Assembly: GCA_954871525.1 (NCBI GenBank)
Contig: OX940868.1
Location: 24,485,056 to 24,549,055, forward strand
Source of the DNA: Parietaria judaica
Taxonomy: Eukaryota; Streptophyta; Magnoliopsida; Rosales; Urticaceae
Length of the DNA: 64,000 nt
Direction of reading: 5' to 3'
Part shown: positions 1 through 12,653 of the stretch, in pieces
Layout: the number at the start of each line of letters is the position of its first letter
Position numbering within the stretch: the first letter of the stretch is position 1
The notes under the pieces: model-generated
Databases searched by the model: none
The model's input: the letters and a program-made list of their open reading frames with translations, nothing else
What the model was told of the DNA's origin: nothing
Translations under genes and position numbers: made by a program

Positions 1-203
1 TACGTGTCAACTTGGTATGTGACATATAAGTAAAAAAAAAATCTAAATATGTATGAAAAAAGAAATAAAATCTTTTCTTGTTAGCTAAAATCAAAACTGG
101 ATTCGGGATAAAAATAATAAAATTCAAAAATTTGTTTTCAATAAATGACATTTTGCGTTAAAATTAATATTTTCCTGTCAATTTTTCACACGTAAACTCA
201 TAC

Positions 204-1544
204 CTTCCAGCCTTTTGGAACAGTGAAACCGGCGAAGTCGAAATCCGAAAGAGCCTCTCTGAACGTTCCGAGAAATGGTGGTACGATACGCATCGTCTCG
301 CACGCCACAGCCCAAGTGTACTTCATTTTGTTTATATCATCCCAAGTTAGTTCTGCGCTTCCCTTCGATGCTAAGATCTCCGATTGTTCTAAGCATAGAA
401 TGATTAAATAATAATAAAAAAAAATTATTTTTTGTATTTTGATCATAATTTCGTATCATTTTGGTTAAAATAAGAATTTGGTTGACCGTTATTTCTGTTC
501 ACCCTTAATTCTTCCTACTAGTGAAAAAAAAAATGAAAGGATTTTTTCTACATGGATATTGGAAAAAAATGATGCAGAAATTATGTTAGGAAAACATGTA
601 AGAAATCAAAACTAATTAAGAAAAACAAAATTACCAGAGTAAATCTTGTGATAGACATCAGGCCTTTCTCCAACGAACTTGACCATGAAGGCGATAGCAG
701 TGACCACCGAGCCATAGCTCGCCCCCATAATTCCCATCACTATGTTCGCCACCTCCGGCGACACCCCACCATCTCCGCCCGCCAATACCGACAGCACATC
801 GTCTTCCTCCCCCGTCCCCGTCCCCGTTCCTCTCCTCTCCCTCGACATCTCCTCAATCTCCCTTCTCACTGCCGCCCCCGCCCTCTTCGCCTTATAAAAT
901 CTCGTCCCCGGAAATGCCACGTGGATGGACTGCACCCCGTTGACGACTTCGTCGAGCCGCCCTGCCAGCCTCTCTGCCGCCCACTCTGGTGACATCCCGA
1001 GAAAGTGACCGCAAGAGAGAGACAGTACAGAGCTCTTCACGAGATCGTAAGCTCTGATCACCTCGCTCTCGCCTTCTTCGCAGCACTTCCTCAGATGGCA
1101 CTTCATCACGCGATCGAACTTCCCGACAGAGTTCTGGTCCGGCTTGAGAAGGCTGAAGAGACGGGCGAGCCCCTGCGGAGTGGTTTTGGGTCTTTCGACG
1201 CCAAAGAGGCGGCGCTGGGAGAGAGGGAGCCAAACCCGGACAAGCTTCTGTTCGTTGGCGGTGATGAACTTGTTGGCGTCGGCTCCCGAGAAGACGAGCA
1301 TGTTCTCGCCGAGTATGTTGGTCTTGAAGACTGAGGCAGAATGTTTCTCGAGCCTTTTATGGACGAACGCCTCGGGGTTGACGGATAAGAACTCTAGGGT
1401 TTCTCCGATCACCGGCCAGCCAAAGGTGCCTGGCGGAAGGTTCGGGAAGCCGGAGATGATTCGACGGCGTTTTAGGAGGAAGTAGAGGGAGGCTAAGGAG
1501 ATGAGGAAGAGAAGAGAGTTCGTTAAGGAGAGGAGATAGTCCAT
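204..1544 (-). CDS. Cytochrome P450, CYP85 clan, CYP716-like (5' part; runs off the left edge)
   Basis: Haem monooxygenase of the ER membrane. CYP716 members typically oxidise triterpene skeletons such as beta-amyrin, but the substrate here is unknown. Two exons are visible on the minus strand: 635-1544 (start ATG at 1544, donor G|GTAATT) and 204-388 (acceptor TTAG, donor AAG|GTATGAG). Together they encode 365 complete codons. An N-terminal membrane anchor (residues about 2-24) is followed by the proline-rich hinge [18 protein letters not shown], typical of CYP716 and relatives. Exon 2 carries the K-helix ExxR (ETMR) and the following FREA. The haem-binding Cys region must lie left of base 1. 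The I-helix reads GASYGS where the common form is (A/G)GxDT, so the acid-alcohol pair is missing. The first exon is GC-rich compared with its surroundings. Family assignment is firm; the subfamily is only a guess. Confidence 0.9.
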
Positions 1545-3681
1545 AATTGTGTTGGATACTTAGTTTTGTGTTCATAATTGAAATTTGGAGAGCAAACTCG
1601 ACGTGTTTTTAAAGAGGCAACTTTGTTAAGGTTTAGAAATATGGAATTTTTTAATTATTTTCATGTCTGATTTTTTTATATAAAAAAAATTAACACTAGA
1701 AAATACCGGGAAATAAAAATTGTGGAAAAGTTGATAATTGCCCTCCAATTTGCATGTGGGATAGAAGTATTGTATTTGTGCCTATGCAAGGTCATGAGAT
1801 TTTTTAGTTCCGAGACGAGAGTAATTTAGGACCCCTATCGAAATTATAAAATTAAATTTTGATGTAACAATGTATAAGTAAATATAATAAACAACTATTC
1901 ATTTAAATATGACATGTTAGTATTTAAAGGCAAAAAACTAATTAAATATAATTTCAAGGTCCTTAAATTGATTTTAACTTATTTTTTGGCTCTAGGTACG
2001 AGCCTATTCCACCTCCCAAGCATGACTTTGTGCCTATGTATACATAAAATGTGTTTGCAACATCCGTTTAAGCTATATAAGTACATTGTGTGATTGGGAC
2101 ATTGGGTTGTAGTACGAAAAGTCGTTTTTTAGATATTTTTTCGCTTTTGTTGATTTTGGTTTAGATTCCGTCAAGAAGATACCATGGATTTTTGGTTCGA
2201 CCTTGGCAAGAAGACTTGATTAATATTGAAAATGAGTAAAAAAAAAAAAGTAAATTTGAAGGTTTTTCAAAAGTGTAGGATTTGATCGTGGACCTTATTA
2301 GAAATAAAGCTCCAACTGATTACGATTTGTCTCTTTTTGTAGTTAGCGTCTTTAATTTTTTCTTCTTCTAAAACCGCTATTTTTTGTTTTTAAAACTTAT
2401 GTATTGGTTTTCAAGTAAAGCCCGCATACCCTCGTCCCATGTTGCCCTTGATTTCAGCTAAAATGTTGTTTAACTCATATCCGCCATGGCGACATTGAAG
2501 AATGAAAACTGCCTCTCACGAAGAAAGTACTTGTGATATTACACTAAAATTTACACCAATCTTGACTTCAAATCTCTTGTACCGGAAACTATTATCAGTC
2601 TTGGAGTTTATCATTGGAGTGTCTCTAATTGTATTATCAAATATCTAATTGTATTATCAAATATCGTGTGTCCAATTATCTTTGCTCGTACATATATTTG
2701 ATAAAGCACAAGCCGACTTCGAATAGATTAGATATTTTTTCAAGATTACTTTCAAGCTAGAAAATTGATAAAAACTAGATCTTTGAACTCAATATGTTTA
2801 AGGATCAATAACATATTTACAGTTTTACACTGTCATATTAAGTAATATCTTGAGAATTCTCGAAGCAAACTGTATTTAACAGATATCCACAACAATAATG
2901 GAGTACTATATGATTAAAAAAATTGTGTCCAAGAATTGATAGGTTAATAAAATATCAAGTCTAATAAATGTCCATGTCAGAAATGACTTAATGTAATTTA
3001 TGAAGGATCAATAAAACCTAATTTGACAAAACATCGTTACGCTTCGTACAAATAATGATTTAGATTAATGTTAATGTACTATATGTAATTACTTTATTCT
3101 ATGATCATGAAACTCCTTGAATATAATTTAAAATCCGTACAGTGTTTATCATTTTATCGTATTCTAGCTCTTGAAAATGGGTGGCATAGTGTTAATTTTA
3201 AAAAATTGCGGCAAAAGTATTTGAAGTTATTTTTTTATATGATGACCTCATTTATCTTTTTGCTAGTTTTTTTATTATTATTTCTATCATTAATGACATC
3301 AAAAAACAAATCACGATGCTAATGGGAGATGAGCAAAGAATTCGAGAGAGAAAGTGAAAATGAAACTAAGACTTCGCGTTGTTGAGTTTATTTGTTTTAT
3401 TTTGTTGTTGGCACTATTACTTACGGAAATAGTAATATAGCTAACGAAAAAGCAGATGAGATCCGATTTGTAGAAAAGAAACTTAGATATTTTTACCATA
3501 ATTTTTTAAAATTGATTTTATATCGCTCTATTTCTAAATAACTTAAGTGCTTTTGTCTCTAATAACCCTGGAAAATGCTCCTGTAATTACAATCAACGTA
3601 AGGTAACAGAGACAAACAGATCCGATATTATCATACAAAGCAAGAATCATCAACCAAACCTAGCTTGCTGGTCATAAATCC
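1545..3681. other. Intergenic, no gene recognised
   Basis: AT-rich DNA between the P450 and PMEI genes. It holds the P450 promoter (immediately above 1545) and the PMEI 3' flank. A 20-bp unit starting CTAATTGTATTATC is tandemly doubled at 2625-2664. Open frames here (for example 3101-3322) are low-complexity and lack family resemblance. Confidence 0.6.
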
Positions 3682-4269
3682 TCACGGATCAGAGCCACTG
3701 AAACCAGCAGAGGCAAGTCTGTCCACGAGAGCCAAGGCGTTGCTCACCACACAGCTCGCCCTCGAAACCCGATTCCGTAAATCCCTAATCTGACTCGTAG
3801 CCTTCTTCCCCTCAAACCCGTCCAAGCACGTGTCCGCATCCGTCATCGCTGCGCTGAGCCACGTGGCGAGATCGCCCATCTGTGCAGCAAACGAGCTTCG
3901 GTGCAGCTTCCGGAGCACGCTGAGGGACATGTGAAGCTCATCGACGGCGTTTCCGAAGCACTCCACGCAGTCCGAGAGGGCCCCGTCCTGGCCACGATGA
4001 TTCAGCTGGTTCAAGAACTGTGTGACGCTCTTCGCTTCGGTTATGCTTACCGAAACTGCAGCCCTCGCCCATATGCTCGGACTTGTCCTCGCGACGCTGG
4101 AGAACGGCGCGAGCGAGCGCGTGCAGAGGCTGCGGTACCTCGTTACCCGGCACGCGTCTTGAACATACTTGTAGGAAGGATTAGGTTTCGCGGCTGCCAA
4201 TAGGGTTAGAGTATTTGCAATGATCATAACGAGAAAGACTAATGTGGAAACTTTGTGTGGATTTTTCAT
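3682..4269 (-). CDS. Pectin methylesterase inhibitor (PMEI) domain protein
   Basis: Secreted inhibitor of pectin methylesterases (or invertase), which tunes homogalacturonan de-esterification in the cell wall. It is a single-exon gene of 195 residues, the usual length for the family. A signal peptide occupies residues 1-27 (hydrophobic run VFLVMIIANTLTLLAA). The mature four-helix bundle begins near Y33. The conserved first disulfide hairpin is C40 and C49 (DACRVTRYRSLC). The second pair is likely C101 (in ALSDCVECFGNAVDEL) and C148 (in DADTCLDGF). C104 and C173 are extra. The AVDELHMSL and TWLSAAMTDADTC blocks are strong family signatures. The codons are GC-rich against an AT-rich flank, as is common for intronless plant genes. 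Whether the target is PME or invertase cannot be read from sequence. Confidence 0.93.
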   Translation of the reverse strand: MKNPHKVSTLVFLVMIIANTLTLLAAAKPNPSYKYVQDACRVTRYRSLCTRSLAPFSSVARTSPSIWARAAVSVSITEAKSVTQFLNQLNHRGQDGALSDCVECFGNAVDELHMSLSVLRKLHRSSFAAQMGDLATWLSAAMTDADTCLDGFEGKKATSQIRDLRNRVSRASCVVSNALALVDRLASAGFSGSDP

Positions 4270-6496
4270 TTGCGAAAATCGAGCGGTTTTTTCAAAACAA
4301 AATAAATCGTATGTCGCGGGACTCAGAACTTTGTGCTTTATAATTCTAAACCAACTAAATGTAGGAAGTTAAATCTGAATGTTTGGATCAATATTATAAA
4401 AATATATATGGAGTGGCTCGGGAGTTATATGGTTGTTTTTAAGCTAAGTGTGGTGTGATTTCTTTATAAGTACTTTGACTCTTTGAGTTGGGTGAATAGC
4501 CTGATATTTTAGGCAAGAGAAATGTGAGTTGAGTTAATGAAAAGAAGAAATATAAGGTATCAATTAGAAAATGAGGAAATACTCGTGAATGTGATGTATA
4601 CATTACACATGGTGCAAAATTTCGTGAAATTTTGCTAAAATGGAAATGAGGACAGAAAATTTCTTTGTTACGCTGTCGTTTCTCTAATTTCGGGAAATTG
4701 CGGTCAAATTCTCACTTTTCCAAGGAAATCTGATTGCGTGTAGCCAGTTTTTTTTACTCTTCCATGGAAAAGTTGATGAAATCTTATTGTGTTAGGCTAA
4801 TTTTTCAGATTATTAAGGTTCTTTTGAAGGTTCCGTTTCATTTTTTTTTGTTATATCCATGTTTTATAGTTACTTTTAGGGTATAATATTTTTATATATT
4901 AGTGTTAATAAGGTTGCGATACTCTAGATCTACTAAGTTTTAGTTCCCTAACACGATGGATTAGTGCTATATATGCGGTGTATAATATATTTCTCGATGT
5001 AATAGTGTTACATGGTGTATAATAAACACCATGTACATGAGAAGCTAAATAAAATAATATTGTTATATGGTTCCGACTCTAATTAACATGATTAAATTTT
5101 TACCCGATAAAATAATAAGAATTATGTGATCTCAACAATTTATAGATATTTTTCTTTACATATATTTATATAGTATATGGATATCTCGATCACTGTGGGA
5201 GTAAGGTTAGATTTCACATAAGTATACACATTATTAGGAGATTTTAGTTACATATAATTTGATTGATAAAGCTACCACGTCAATATCAGCCAACTCAAGA
5301 AAGGAGAAAGATTGAAAATCATATGATTTATTTCACATGATTTTGCATAAAGATGGAGTGACAATCACATACATCAATAAAGCCAGAGTTCAATAATATG
5401 TTCTTCACTACTACAAGTGGTATTATTGTATACTCGAGCCTGATTGAATAAATACGTTTTCCTCGTAGTATTTCGAGCACCGCTATGGGGACCTAATCGC
5501 AAAAACATTGGAAGATACGACACTGACATGCATATAAGGCTATAACTTCCATAAATTTCACAAGCGCCTTCTTGTTGGTGATGCTTGATATCGATTATAT
5601 TCTACAAACTTTAATACTACAGATCATTTCTTAAAGAGTAAACCCAAAATGAATTAGGCCCGTTAAGAAGTCCACAAGCCACTACAAAATCTCTTCTTTT
5701 TATTTTTGTTTTTCGAGGGAGTGACGTTATTGGTTAATTTATTTTAATTTAGAATTTTTAGAATCGAAAATAAAAAATACTAAAATTTGAATATGAAAAA
5801 TACATGGCTATCAGAAATTTGAAATAGCCAAATAGTTCTTAAAATAATCACATGTTTTTTTACCGTATTTTATTAATTCCAGAATCTTAAATATCCACGT
5901 ATTTTTGGAATATTTTATTTTTTACTTTGGAATAAAAAAATATCCAAATTAAATTAAAATCAAAGTTTACATATTTTTGGATTTCAAGTAGAAAAAAATA
6001 TGTTTTTTAATATCTATTTCGGAATTTAAAATACAACTTACTATGTATTTTTTGCATTTTTTGGATTGTAAGGGTTAATTAACAAAATATTTATTTTGTA
6101 CAAATTTTTTTTAAAAAACTATTTGTTATGGACTTATGGGTAGTTATTAACATAGACAATGGGTAGTTTTTTAAGAAACTTGACACAAAATGAATATTTT
6201 AATTCAAGTATCCAGATTCCAAATAAAAATATACTACGTAATTATTTAGTTCAATGATTTTCAATTTCCGGAATTTTCAATTCAGGAAAAAAAATTAGTT
6301 ACTTTTAAAATTTTAAATATAGCAATCCGCGTAATTATTTTTTTAATTTCACAAAAACTCCAATTTTAAGGTTAAAAAAGAGTAAAAAAAAAAAATTGGA
6401 ATTATTCTTTTTATTTAAAAAATTATTTTATAAAAAAAAAAAAAGAGAGAGAAAAATGGTGCCATCGCGAAAAACGTAAATGAAATTTCGAAAAAA
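4270..6496. other. Intergenic, no gene recognised
   Basis: Very AT-rich spacer between the divergent PMEI and GCP4 genes. It contains the promoters of both. From about 5700 to 6430 it is dominated by A/T runs and short AAAAATATTT-type words. I see no coding exon, TSD-bounded element or RNA gene. Confidence 0.55.
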
Positions 6497-9400
6497 ATGC
6501 TTCACGAGGTTCTTCTGGCGCTCTTGGGCTTCACCGGCGATCTCATCGTCGACGATGACCTCTCCTTCGCCCTCGCTCCCGACATCTCCTTCCTCCGCCC
6601 CTGCGAAAGGTGCTCTTCGCCGATCCCTACCCTCTCTCCACCACTCTTCTCCATCTTCATCCTTGCTTGCTTGCTTCATTTTGCAGGGACCTGGTTCAGA
6701 GGATCGCCGCGCTCGGGTTCTACTACCGCGAGCTCGACCGTTTCGCCGTCCGATCCCGGAATCTCAGCTGGATAAGCTCGCAGACGGCGAGTCCCTTGGC
6801 TGCCGTTTCGGACCCGCCGCGAGACAGGCGGAGCGTTTACCGGAGAGCGGTTGCGAACGGCATCGTGGAGATTCTGTCGGTTTACAAGTCTGCGGTGCTT
6901 CACATTGAGCAGAAATTGCTCTCCGAGACTGTGCCGCTCTTGGCTACGGTCACTCAGGGCCTCAACAAGGTCGGTTTTTTTTTTTTAATCGACGTTTCTG
7001 GTTCGGAACCTCTTGTTGCAGATTTCTTATGCTCTTGTTTCTTCTGGGTGTGTAGTTCTTTGTTCTCTTGCCTCCTCTTCACGAGCTCGTTCTCGAGATC
7101 GAACGGGATGATATTCGTGGTGGGCAGCTTCTTAACCTCTTGCACAAGCGATGCCATTGCGGGGTTCCCGAACTGCAGACTTGCATCCAAAGGTGAGTTT
7201 CGGTTTTCTGCTTTTGAAATCAGAAAATCAAGCTCTTACGAAGCGGAAAATCGTACTCTGGTTGCTTATGTATGTTCCGGTTTTCTGTTGAAACGAAGGC
7301 TTCTCTGGCATGGACATCAGGTCTTGTATAATCAGCTTGCTTCGTGGATGGTTTACGGCACTCTTCAAGATCAGTATGGAGAGTTTTTCATCAGGAGGTA
7401 TAATCGGAATCTTGTGAATTGTTCATGAATCCTCAGAAATTTAATGGTGAATTTTCTTTTAATCTTTTATCAGGCAGCAAGACGGGGATATAGAGCATGG
7501 CTCATCTCGTTCGGAGATTGCAGAGAAGTTGGCGCGTTTATCAACTGATGATATTTCGCTAACAGATTGGCATTTGGGTTTTCATATTTATTTGGTGTGT
7601 TGATCGCTACTCGCCTTTTGTCTGATGGAAATAACTTTAGCTTGTTTGCAATATGGTGCTTAATCTTTTTTTTTTCTTCTTCTCTAGGATATGCTTCCAG
7701 ATTATATTCATATGCGCATTGCAGAATCAATTCTATTTGCAGGCAAAGCCATAAGGGTCCTTCGCATTCCAAGCCATGCCTTCCGATTTCAGGACACGGC
7801 ATATAATCAGCAAATCCCAAAGGGCTCTCGGATGGAGTCTTTTGCCGATAAAGAGAGGAGTGGAGAAGAACTGCTTCCACAATCAGAAGCTGATAAAATT
7901 GAAGCTATGCTCTCAGACCTAAAGGTTTCTTTTCTTTTCCGTGATAAATATTTGATTCATTACATCGTGCAAGAAAATAATAAAAAATGTATACTCTCCT
8001 ATTACATTTCAAGCCGATTTTGAAGCGGTACTCTATTGTGTAGGAATCGTCAGAGTTCCACAAAAGGTCATTTGAATTTGCTGTCGACTCTATTCGAGCT
8101 ATTGCAGCCACTCATCTCTGGCAGGTGCTCATCACAATAGATTTGGATCTGTATGTTTTTGTTCAAGTAAACAAAATCTGATGCGTATTCCTTTCATTTC
8201 CGCAGCTTGTGGTTGTGCGGGCTGACTTAAATGGGCATCTTAAGGCCCTGAAAGACTACTTTCTTTTAGCAAAAGGAGATTTTTTCCAGGTAAATTTTGG
8301 GCATATCCAGTCTTGAGTATCTTATCTTTTTGTTGCACCGACATTATTTTTGGGCATACGCATATCCAATGGTTTGTTCAGGATTTACTTGCTGGACTGG
8401 GATTGTGCATTTTCACAAACATAATTTAATGGTATGACGTGCTTGACCATGCTAGTGTTTTCTTGAGGAGAGTCGTCAGTTGATGCGTTTACCGCCTCGC
8501 CAGTCAACCGGTGAAGCTGACCTTATGGTCCCGTTTCAGCTGGTAAGATTATGAATCCTTATTTTTATATTGAAATATACTGTCTTGACACTTCCCTAAC
8601 TAGCTGAATGCTTATAAGATACACGTTTTTGGAATCTGTTTTTCCTGGCACATAATTCACTGGCACTGATTGTATTATAGGCTGCGATAAAGACTATTGG
8701 CGAGGAAGACAAGTTCTTCTCCAAAATATCTTTGAGGTGACAACCTTGCTTCTTTCCTTCAATCCATATACTTGATTTTATTTGCCAAAAAGGAAGAGAA
8801 ACATGAGTTGTATTTTCAGTTGTAAATTAAGATAAGCGTTACTTTTACTTCAAGGTTTCTTGGAGGGTGTGTGTAATCCGAATAATTTCGTTCGACTAGG
8901 ATGCCTTCGTTTGGAATGCCTGTCAAATCCTCGAAAGGGGATTCAGCGAAGGACGGGAATACAACTGCTAATTCAGAAACTACACTTGATGGTTGGGATG
9001 GAATTGCTCTCGAGTACACTGTTGATTGGCCACTTCACTTGTTCTTCACTCAAGAAGTGCTCTCTAAGTAAGTTCTTATTACTAATCTATTGTTTCAACT
9101 TTCAACGTATCTAGTTCACTAATGTACTTCGAAACTAAGATGTGCCATTTTAAGATTGGCTGGTGCTCTTAACATTATCTTTGGGGAATTGACTGAATAT
9201 TTTATGAAATCTATATACCTTCTACATTTTAGCAGCATATGCAACTACTGATAGCTAATTTACATAAATCACATAATAATTATATTCATTATAAAAATAA
9301 TGCGTTGGTTCAGGTATAGCAGAGTGTTCCAGTATTTGCTAAGGCTCAAGAGAACACAAATGGAGTTGGAGAAGTCATGGGCTTCTGTAATGCAACAAGA

Positions 9401-10398
9401 CCACACTGATTTTGCAAACCATCACCGAAATGACCGAATAAATGCCTCGCAATCTCAACAACGCAGACAAAGATTCAGACCCATGTGGCACATCAGGGAG
9501 CACATGGCGTTCTTGATTAGAAATCTTCAGTTTTATATTCAGGTCATAATCATTGTATTGCTTTCTTAGCCGTCAATTTTTCCTAAAATTATTTCTCTTT
9601 ACATTTCTAAGTAACGTATAAGATTCTCATGCTCTTAAGTATTTATGTCCGTTTCAGGTGGACGTGATAGAATCCCAATGGAATGTTCTTCAAGCTCACA
9701 TACAAGAATCTCATGATTTTACTGAACTTGTGGGATTCCATCAAGAGTGAGTCAAACCTTTGCTCTGGGGTTGCATTTAATTCTATACTTATGCATCTTT
9801 ATCCAATATGGAAATATATATTGAAGACTAACATTATGAAAATTTTATGCTAATTATATTTCCTAAATAGTTTTGATAGCGAGTTTGTATATATCGGTAC
9901 AGATATTTGTCGGCTTTGATCTCGCAATCGTTCTTGGACATTGGGTCTTTGTCAAGAATATTGGATAGTATTATGAAGCTTTGTCTTCAATTCTGCTGGA
10001 CCATTGAAAACCAAGAAAGCAGCGCAAATACATCTGAACTAGAACATATAACCGAGGTACACACGAAATTCCTTTTTGATACAGCCAATTTGTTACTTAC
10101 AGTATTTGAGTGGTGGCCCCTTATATGTGGTGCAGGAGTTCAACAAGAAATCAAATTCATTATACACCATATTGCGTAGTAGCAGGCTTGTAGGGAGTCA
10201 GCGGGCCCCGTTTTTGAGGCGTTTTCTCCTGCGTCTCAATTTCAACTCCTTTTTTGAGGTGAATTTTTCAAATACTGAAGTTAGATCCAATTGCCCATTC
10301 AAAACAAATTAACGTTTCTCTGTGTGCAGGCAACTGCAAGAGGCGTGATGAATGTTGTCAGATCTCGACCCACTGTTTCAGTATTGAATCAGTTTTGA
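6497..10398 (+). CDS. GCP4: Gamma-tubulin complex component 4 (GCP4/GCP-4)
   Basis: Component of the gamma-tubulin ring complex that nucleates microtubules at the nuclear envelope and cortical arrays. Sixteen exons splice in phase: 6497-6609, 6687-6969, 7056-7192, 7299-7397, 7474-7594, 7688-7924, 8044-8124, 8206-8289, 8456-8542, 8681-8736, 8900-9067, 9314-9542, 9658-9746, 9903-10056, 10136-10258, 10330-10398. They give 709 residues with stop TGA at 10396. Hallmarks are the N-terminal MLHEVLLALLGFTGDLI, FYYRELDRFAVRSRNLSW and ERDDIRGGQLLNLL (Spc97/98 N-terminal region), and FLIRNLQFYIQVDVIESQW with APFLRRFLLRLNFNSFFE (C-terminal gamma-tubulin-binding region). Compared with my memory of Arabidopsis GCP4 (about 745 residues) it is shorter, mainly because a loop after GDLIVD in exon 1 is missing. 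All junctions are GT-AG and no frame breaks were seen, so the gene looks functional. Confidence 0.96.
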
Positions 10399-10657
10399 AG
10401 CTTTTGATATAGAGAAGTCTTACATTCAACATCTTATGATGACCTGTCTTTGGCTGACTGATCGAAAGCCGGTAAAGCAGCCAGTGAAAGTTTCGGTTGC
10501 GATCTCCAGTAGCCATCTTGTTGGAGTTAACTTGGCCATGTGAAGGAAAATATAACACATCTTCTGGCTCCTATTTGTTTACGTTTCTCTGTCGTGTGGA
10601 TGTAAATTATTAGAATTAGAAGCGTGCTATCTAAGAATGCATTTGCGTTGTGAATTA
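10399..10657 (+). other. Probable GCP4 3' UTR and downstream flank
   Basis: Non-coding sequence directly after the GCP4 stop. I did not locate a clear polyadenylation signal. It ends where a minus-strand exon-like fragment begins. Confidence 0.4.
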
Positions 10658-10797
10658 TTAGCTTATCATAACATGTTTTGGATCATCGATCCGGCTCGCT
10701 ATCTCAAGCAATTTATCGTCAGTGAACTTGGTAGAGAGGAGGTAGCGGGACGGGCAGTGCATCGTGTCTTGGTCAATCCAAGGAGATAGAAAGCAGC
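10658..10797 (-). pseudogene. Unrecognised C-terminal exon-like fragment
   Basis: After a TATGCAG acceptor (exon would start at 10797) the minus strand reads a compact coding-like stretch with CFLSPWIDQDTMHCPSRY and FTDDKLLEIASRIDDPKHV, then stop TAA at 10660-10658. Composition and the bounded acceptor-to-stop structure look like the last exon of a protein gene. No matching upstream exon was found before the PHR2 remnant. I do not recognise the family. It may be a decayed gene end stranded between GCP4 and PHR2. Confidence 0.35.
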
Positions 10798-11981
10798 CTG
10801 CATATGGATTGTGAAAAAGAAGCTCTGAGTGCAAATATAACCATGATATTAGCAAATTAAGATAGATTAATGATAGATACGAACAAGGTTGACTTCGTGT
10901 ACATGAATACACGATAGGATTAGATACGATTAAAGGACAAAACATTCGTTTACGAATATGCAATGCAAGTTATTAATCTGATAGTCACTACGATATTGAC
11001 AATGTTTATCCATAAATTTGTTGAAATGGCCAACTCCAGAAAATGTTTATCCGTTTCTGTGCCGTTTTTCTTTAAGTTTTCAGTTCCAGTTTATGTAGCA
11101 TAACACAGCCTCATCAGTGGATAATTTTCTTCCGTAATAGTTCGCGGTTGAATGTCTGAAAAGAAAAGAAAATAACCGAATCACCTGAGCCGTGGAAAAT
11201 GCTCCGGCGACGGCTTGTTATGTCTAGGATCACTGATTCGAGCAATGCATAAGGCTCTTTCAGTGGCTCCATAGAACTGGATTGAGCTACTCGGATATCG
11301 CAATAATATGTCCATTGTTGTACGGTGGAAAACAAGCAGTGAATGCTTCGATGGTCGGAGGAGAAACCGAAGCGTTGGAGAGGCTGAGGAAGTTTGCAGC
11401 AGAGTTCCAAGCCCAACCTCACAAGGGCTAGGAAGACTGAAGCCATGATACTGATAGCATCTACGGAGGTAACTTCTCGTGCAAGATATCTCCGTGGCTT
11501 GCTGGGCAGTCTCTCACTGCGCTCCATGTTCGATAAGCTCAAGAAAACTGCCAACAGGTGCCAATCCAACATGCCTTCACTTTGTTAGATATACACATTT
11601 GAATTGAGAAAGGTTTTAAAGCTGCATCCTCGAATACGAAAGATGACGGCAGCGGAATGAACTGGTTATTGTTCGAGTTCATGTGGAGGGATTTCTTCAA
11701 GTAAATGTCGCACTTCAATTCCGAGAAAATAACCCCACAGTTTCTTGTCATAGAAATTTTTTGTTTTATACGTATTCGCTCTCGAGTTATCTACTCATGA
11801 AAATCGATATACTCTTGATTCGTGAAAATCAAAAATCGAAATCTGTTGCTATGTGATAGGCACTAGAATAAGAGTTCAAGGAGATGAATTCCCGTCACCT
11901 TAAAAAGAAAAAAAAAAACACGAATTTGGTCTTTCCGCCGAAAGCTTTGACTGTAGGTGTCTATAAAGCTAAACCTATCCA

Positions 11982-11986
11982 ATAAT
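11982..11986. repeat. Target site duplication, left copy (ATAAT)
   Basis: Five bases ATAAT abut the left LTR and match 17360-17364 exactly, as expected for copia integrase. Confidence 0.95.
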
Positions 11987-12638
11987 TGTTGGGAGAAAGC
12001 GCAACGCAACGGAATCTCAATATCTCCCAATAACCGCTGAAATATGAAGGCGATAATAATCGAAACACAACCACGAACACGAGACAATTTTAGCGTGGAA
12101 AAACCCCCAAAACGGAGTAAAAAACCACGGGACCCGTAGGCCGCTTAAAATCCACTATAATCAAGAGTGTGGTACAAACGAAGTCTTCCCTAGATAAAAC
12201 TAGAGGCATACATCATCATCATCAAGATCGAACACCAATCTCGGATTACAACATACAAGCAAGAGAAGAATTTGTGAAAAACGTTCTCACAAAATAGCCT
12301 CTGGTTTCCACTCTTCAGACCGACCTAGAAACATCCAAACCACATCTCCACCGTTCAGAACGTACCTCTATGTCTTAGGAACGTTCTGTCCAAAAATCAC
12401 GACGATCCAACGGTGAACGAGTGCGCAATGACGATTTTCCTGAGGGTCGACGAAACTGGGCGGAAACCGCGAATTTACTCTCTTTCTCTTTCTCTTGTTT
12501 ACTCTCACTCCTTCACTCATGTATTTCTTCATCTCATCTAAGTCATTTATGACCTAGGCTTCATGGGCCGGGTACATGAATCAATGGGTCAAAAATAACC
12601 CACATTGTTGGGCCTCCAAATAGGAGGGATACCCAACA
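11987..12638 (-). repeat. Copia 3' LTR
   Basis: 652-bp terminal repeat, TG...CA bounded, serving as the 3' LTR of the minus-strand element. It matches 16708-17359 at every position except 12170. Confidence 0.96.
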
Positions 12639-12651
12639 AACTCCCCCGACC
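12639..12651 (-). promoter_or_regulatory. Polypurine tract of the copia element
   Basis: On the minus strand GGTCGGGGGAGTT lies directly before the 3' LTR and just after the pol stop codon (12654-12656). A purine-rich stretch at this place primes plus-strand DNA synthesis. Confidence 0.7.
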
Positions 12652-12653
12652 GA

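Noticed and set aside
6610..7428. Plus-strand ORF of 272 codons
   Set aside because: It merely reads through two GCP4 introns in an open phase; the spliced GCP4 model accounts for it.
11114..11572. Minus-strand ORF of 152 codons
   Set aside because: It is the shadow of the plus-strand PHR2 remnant, whose exon pieces (MVGGETEAL, SPWLA, RSMFDKLKK) explain the open frame.
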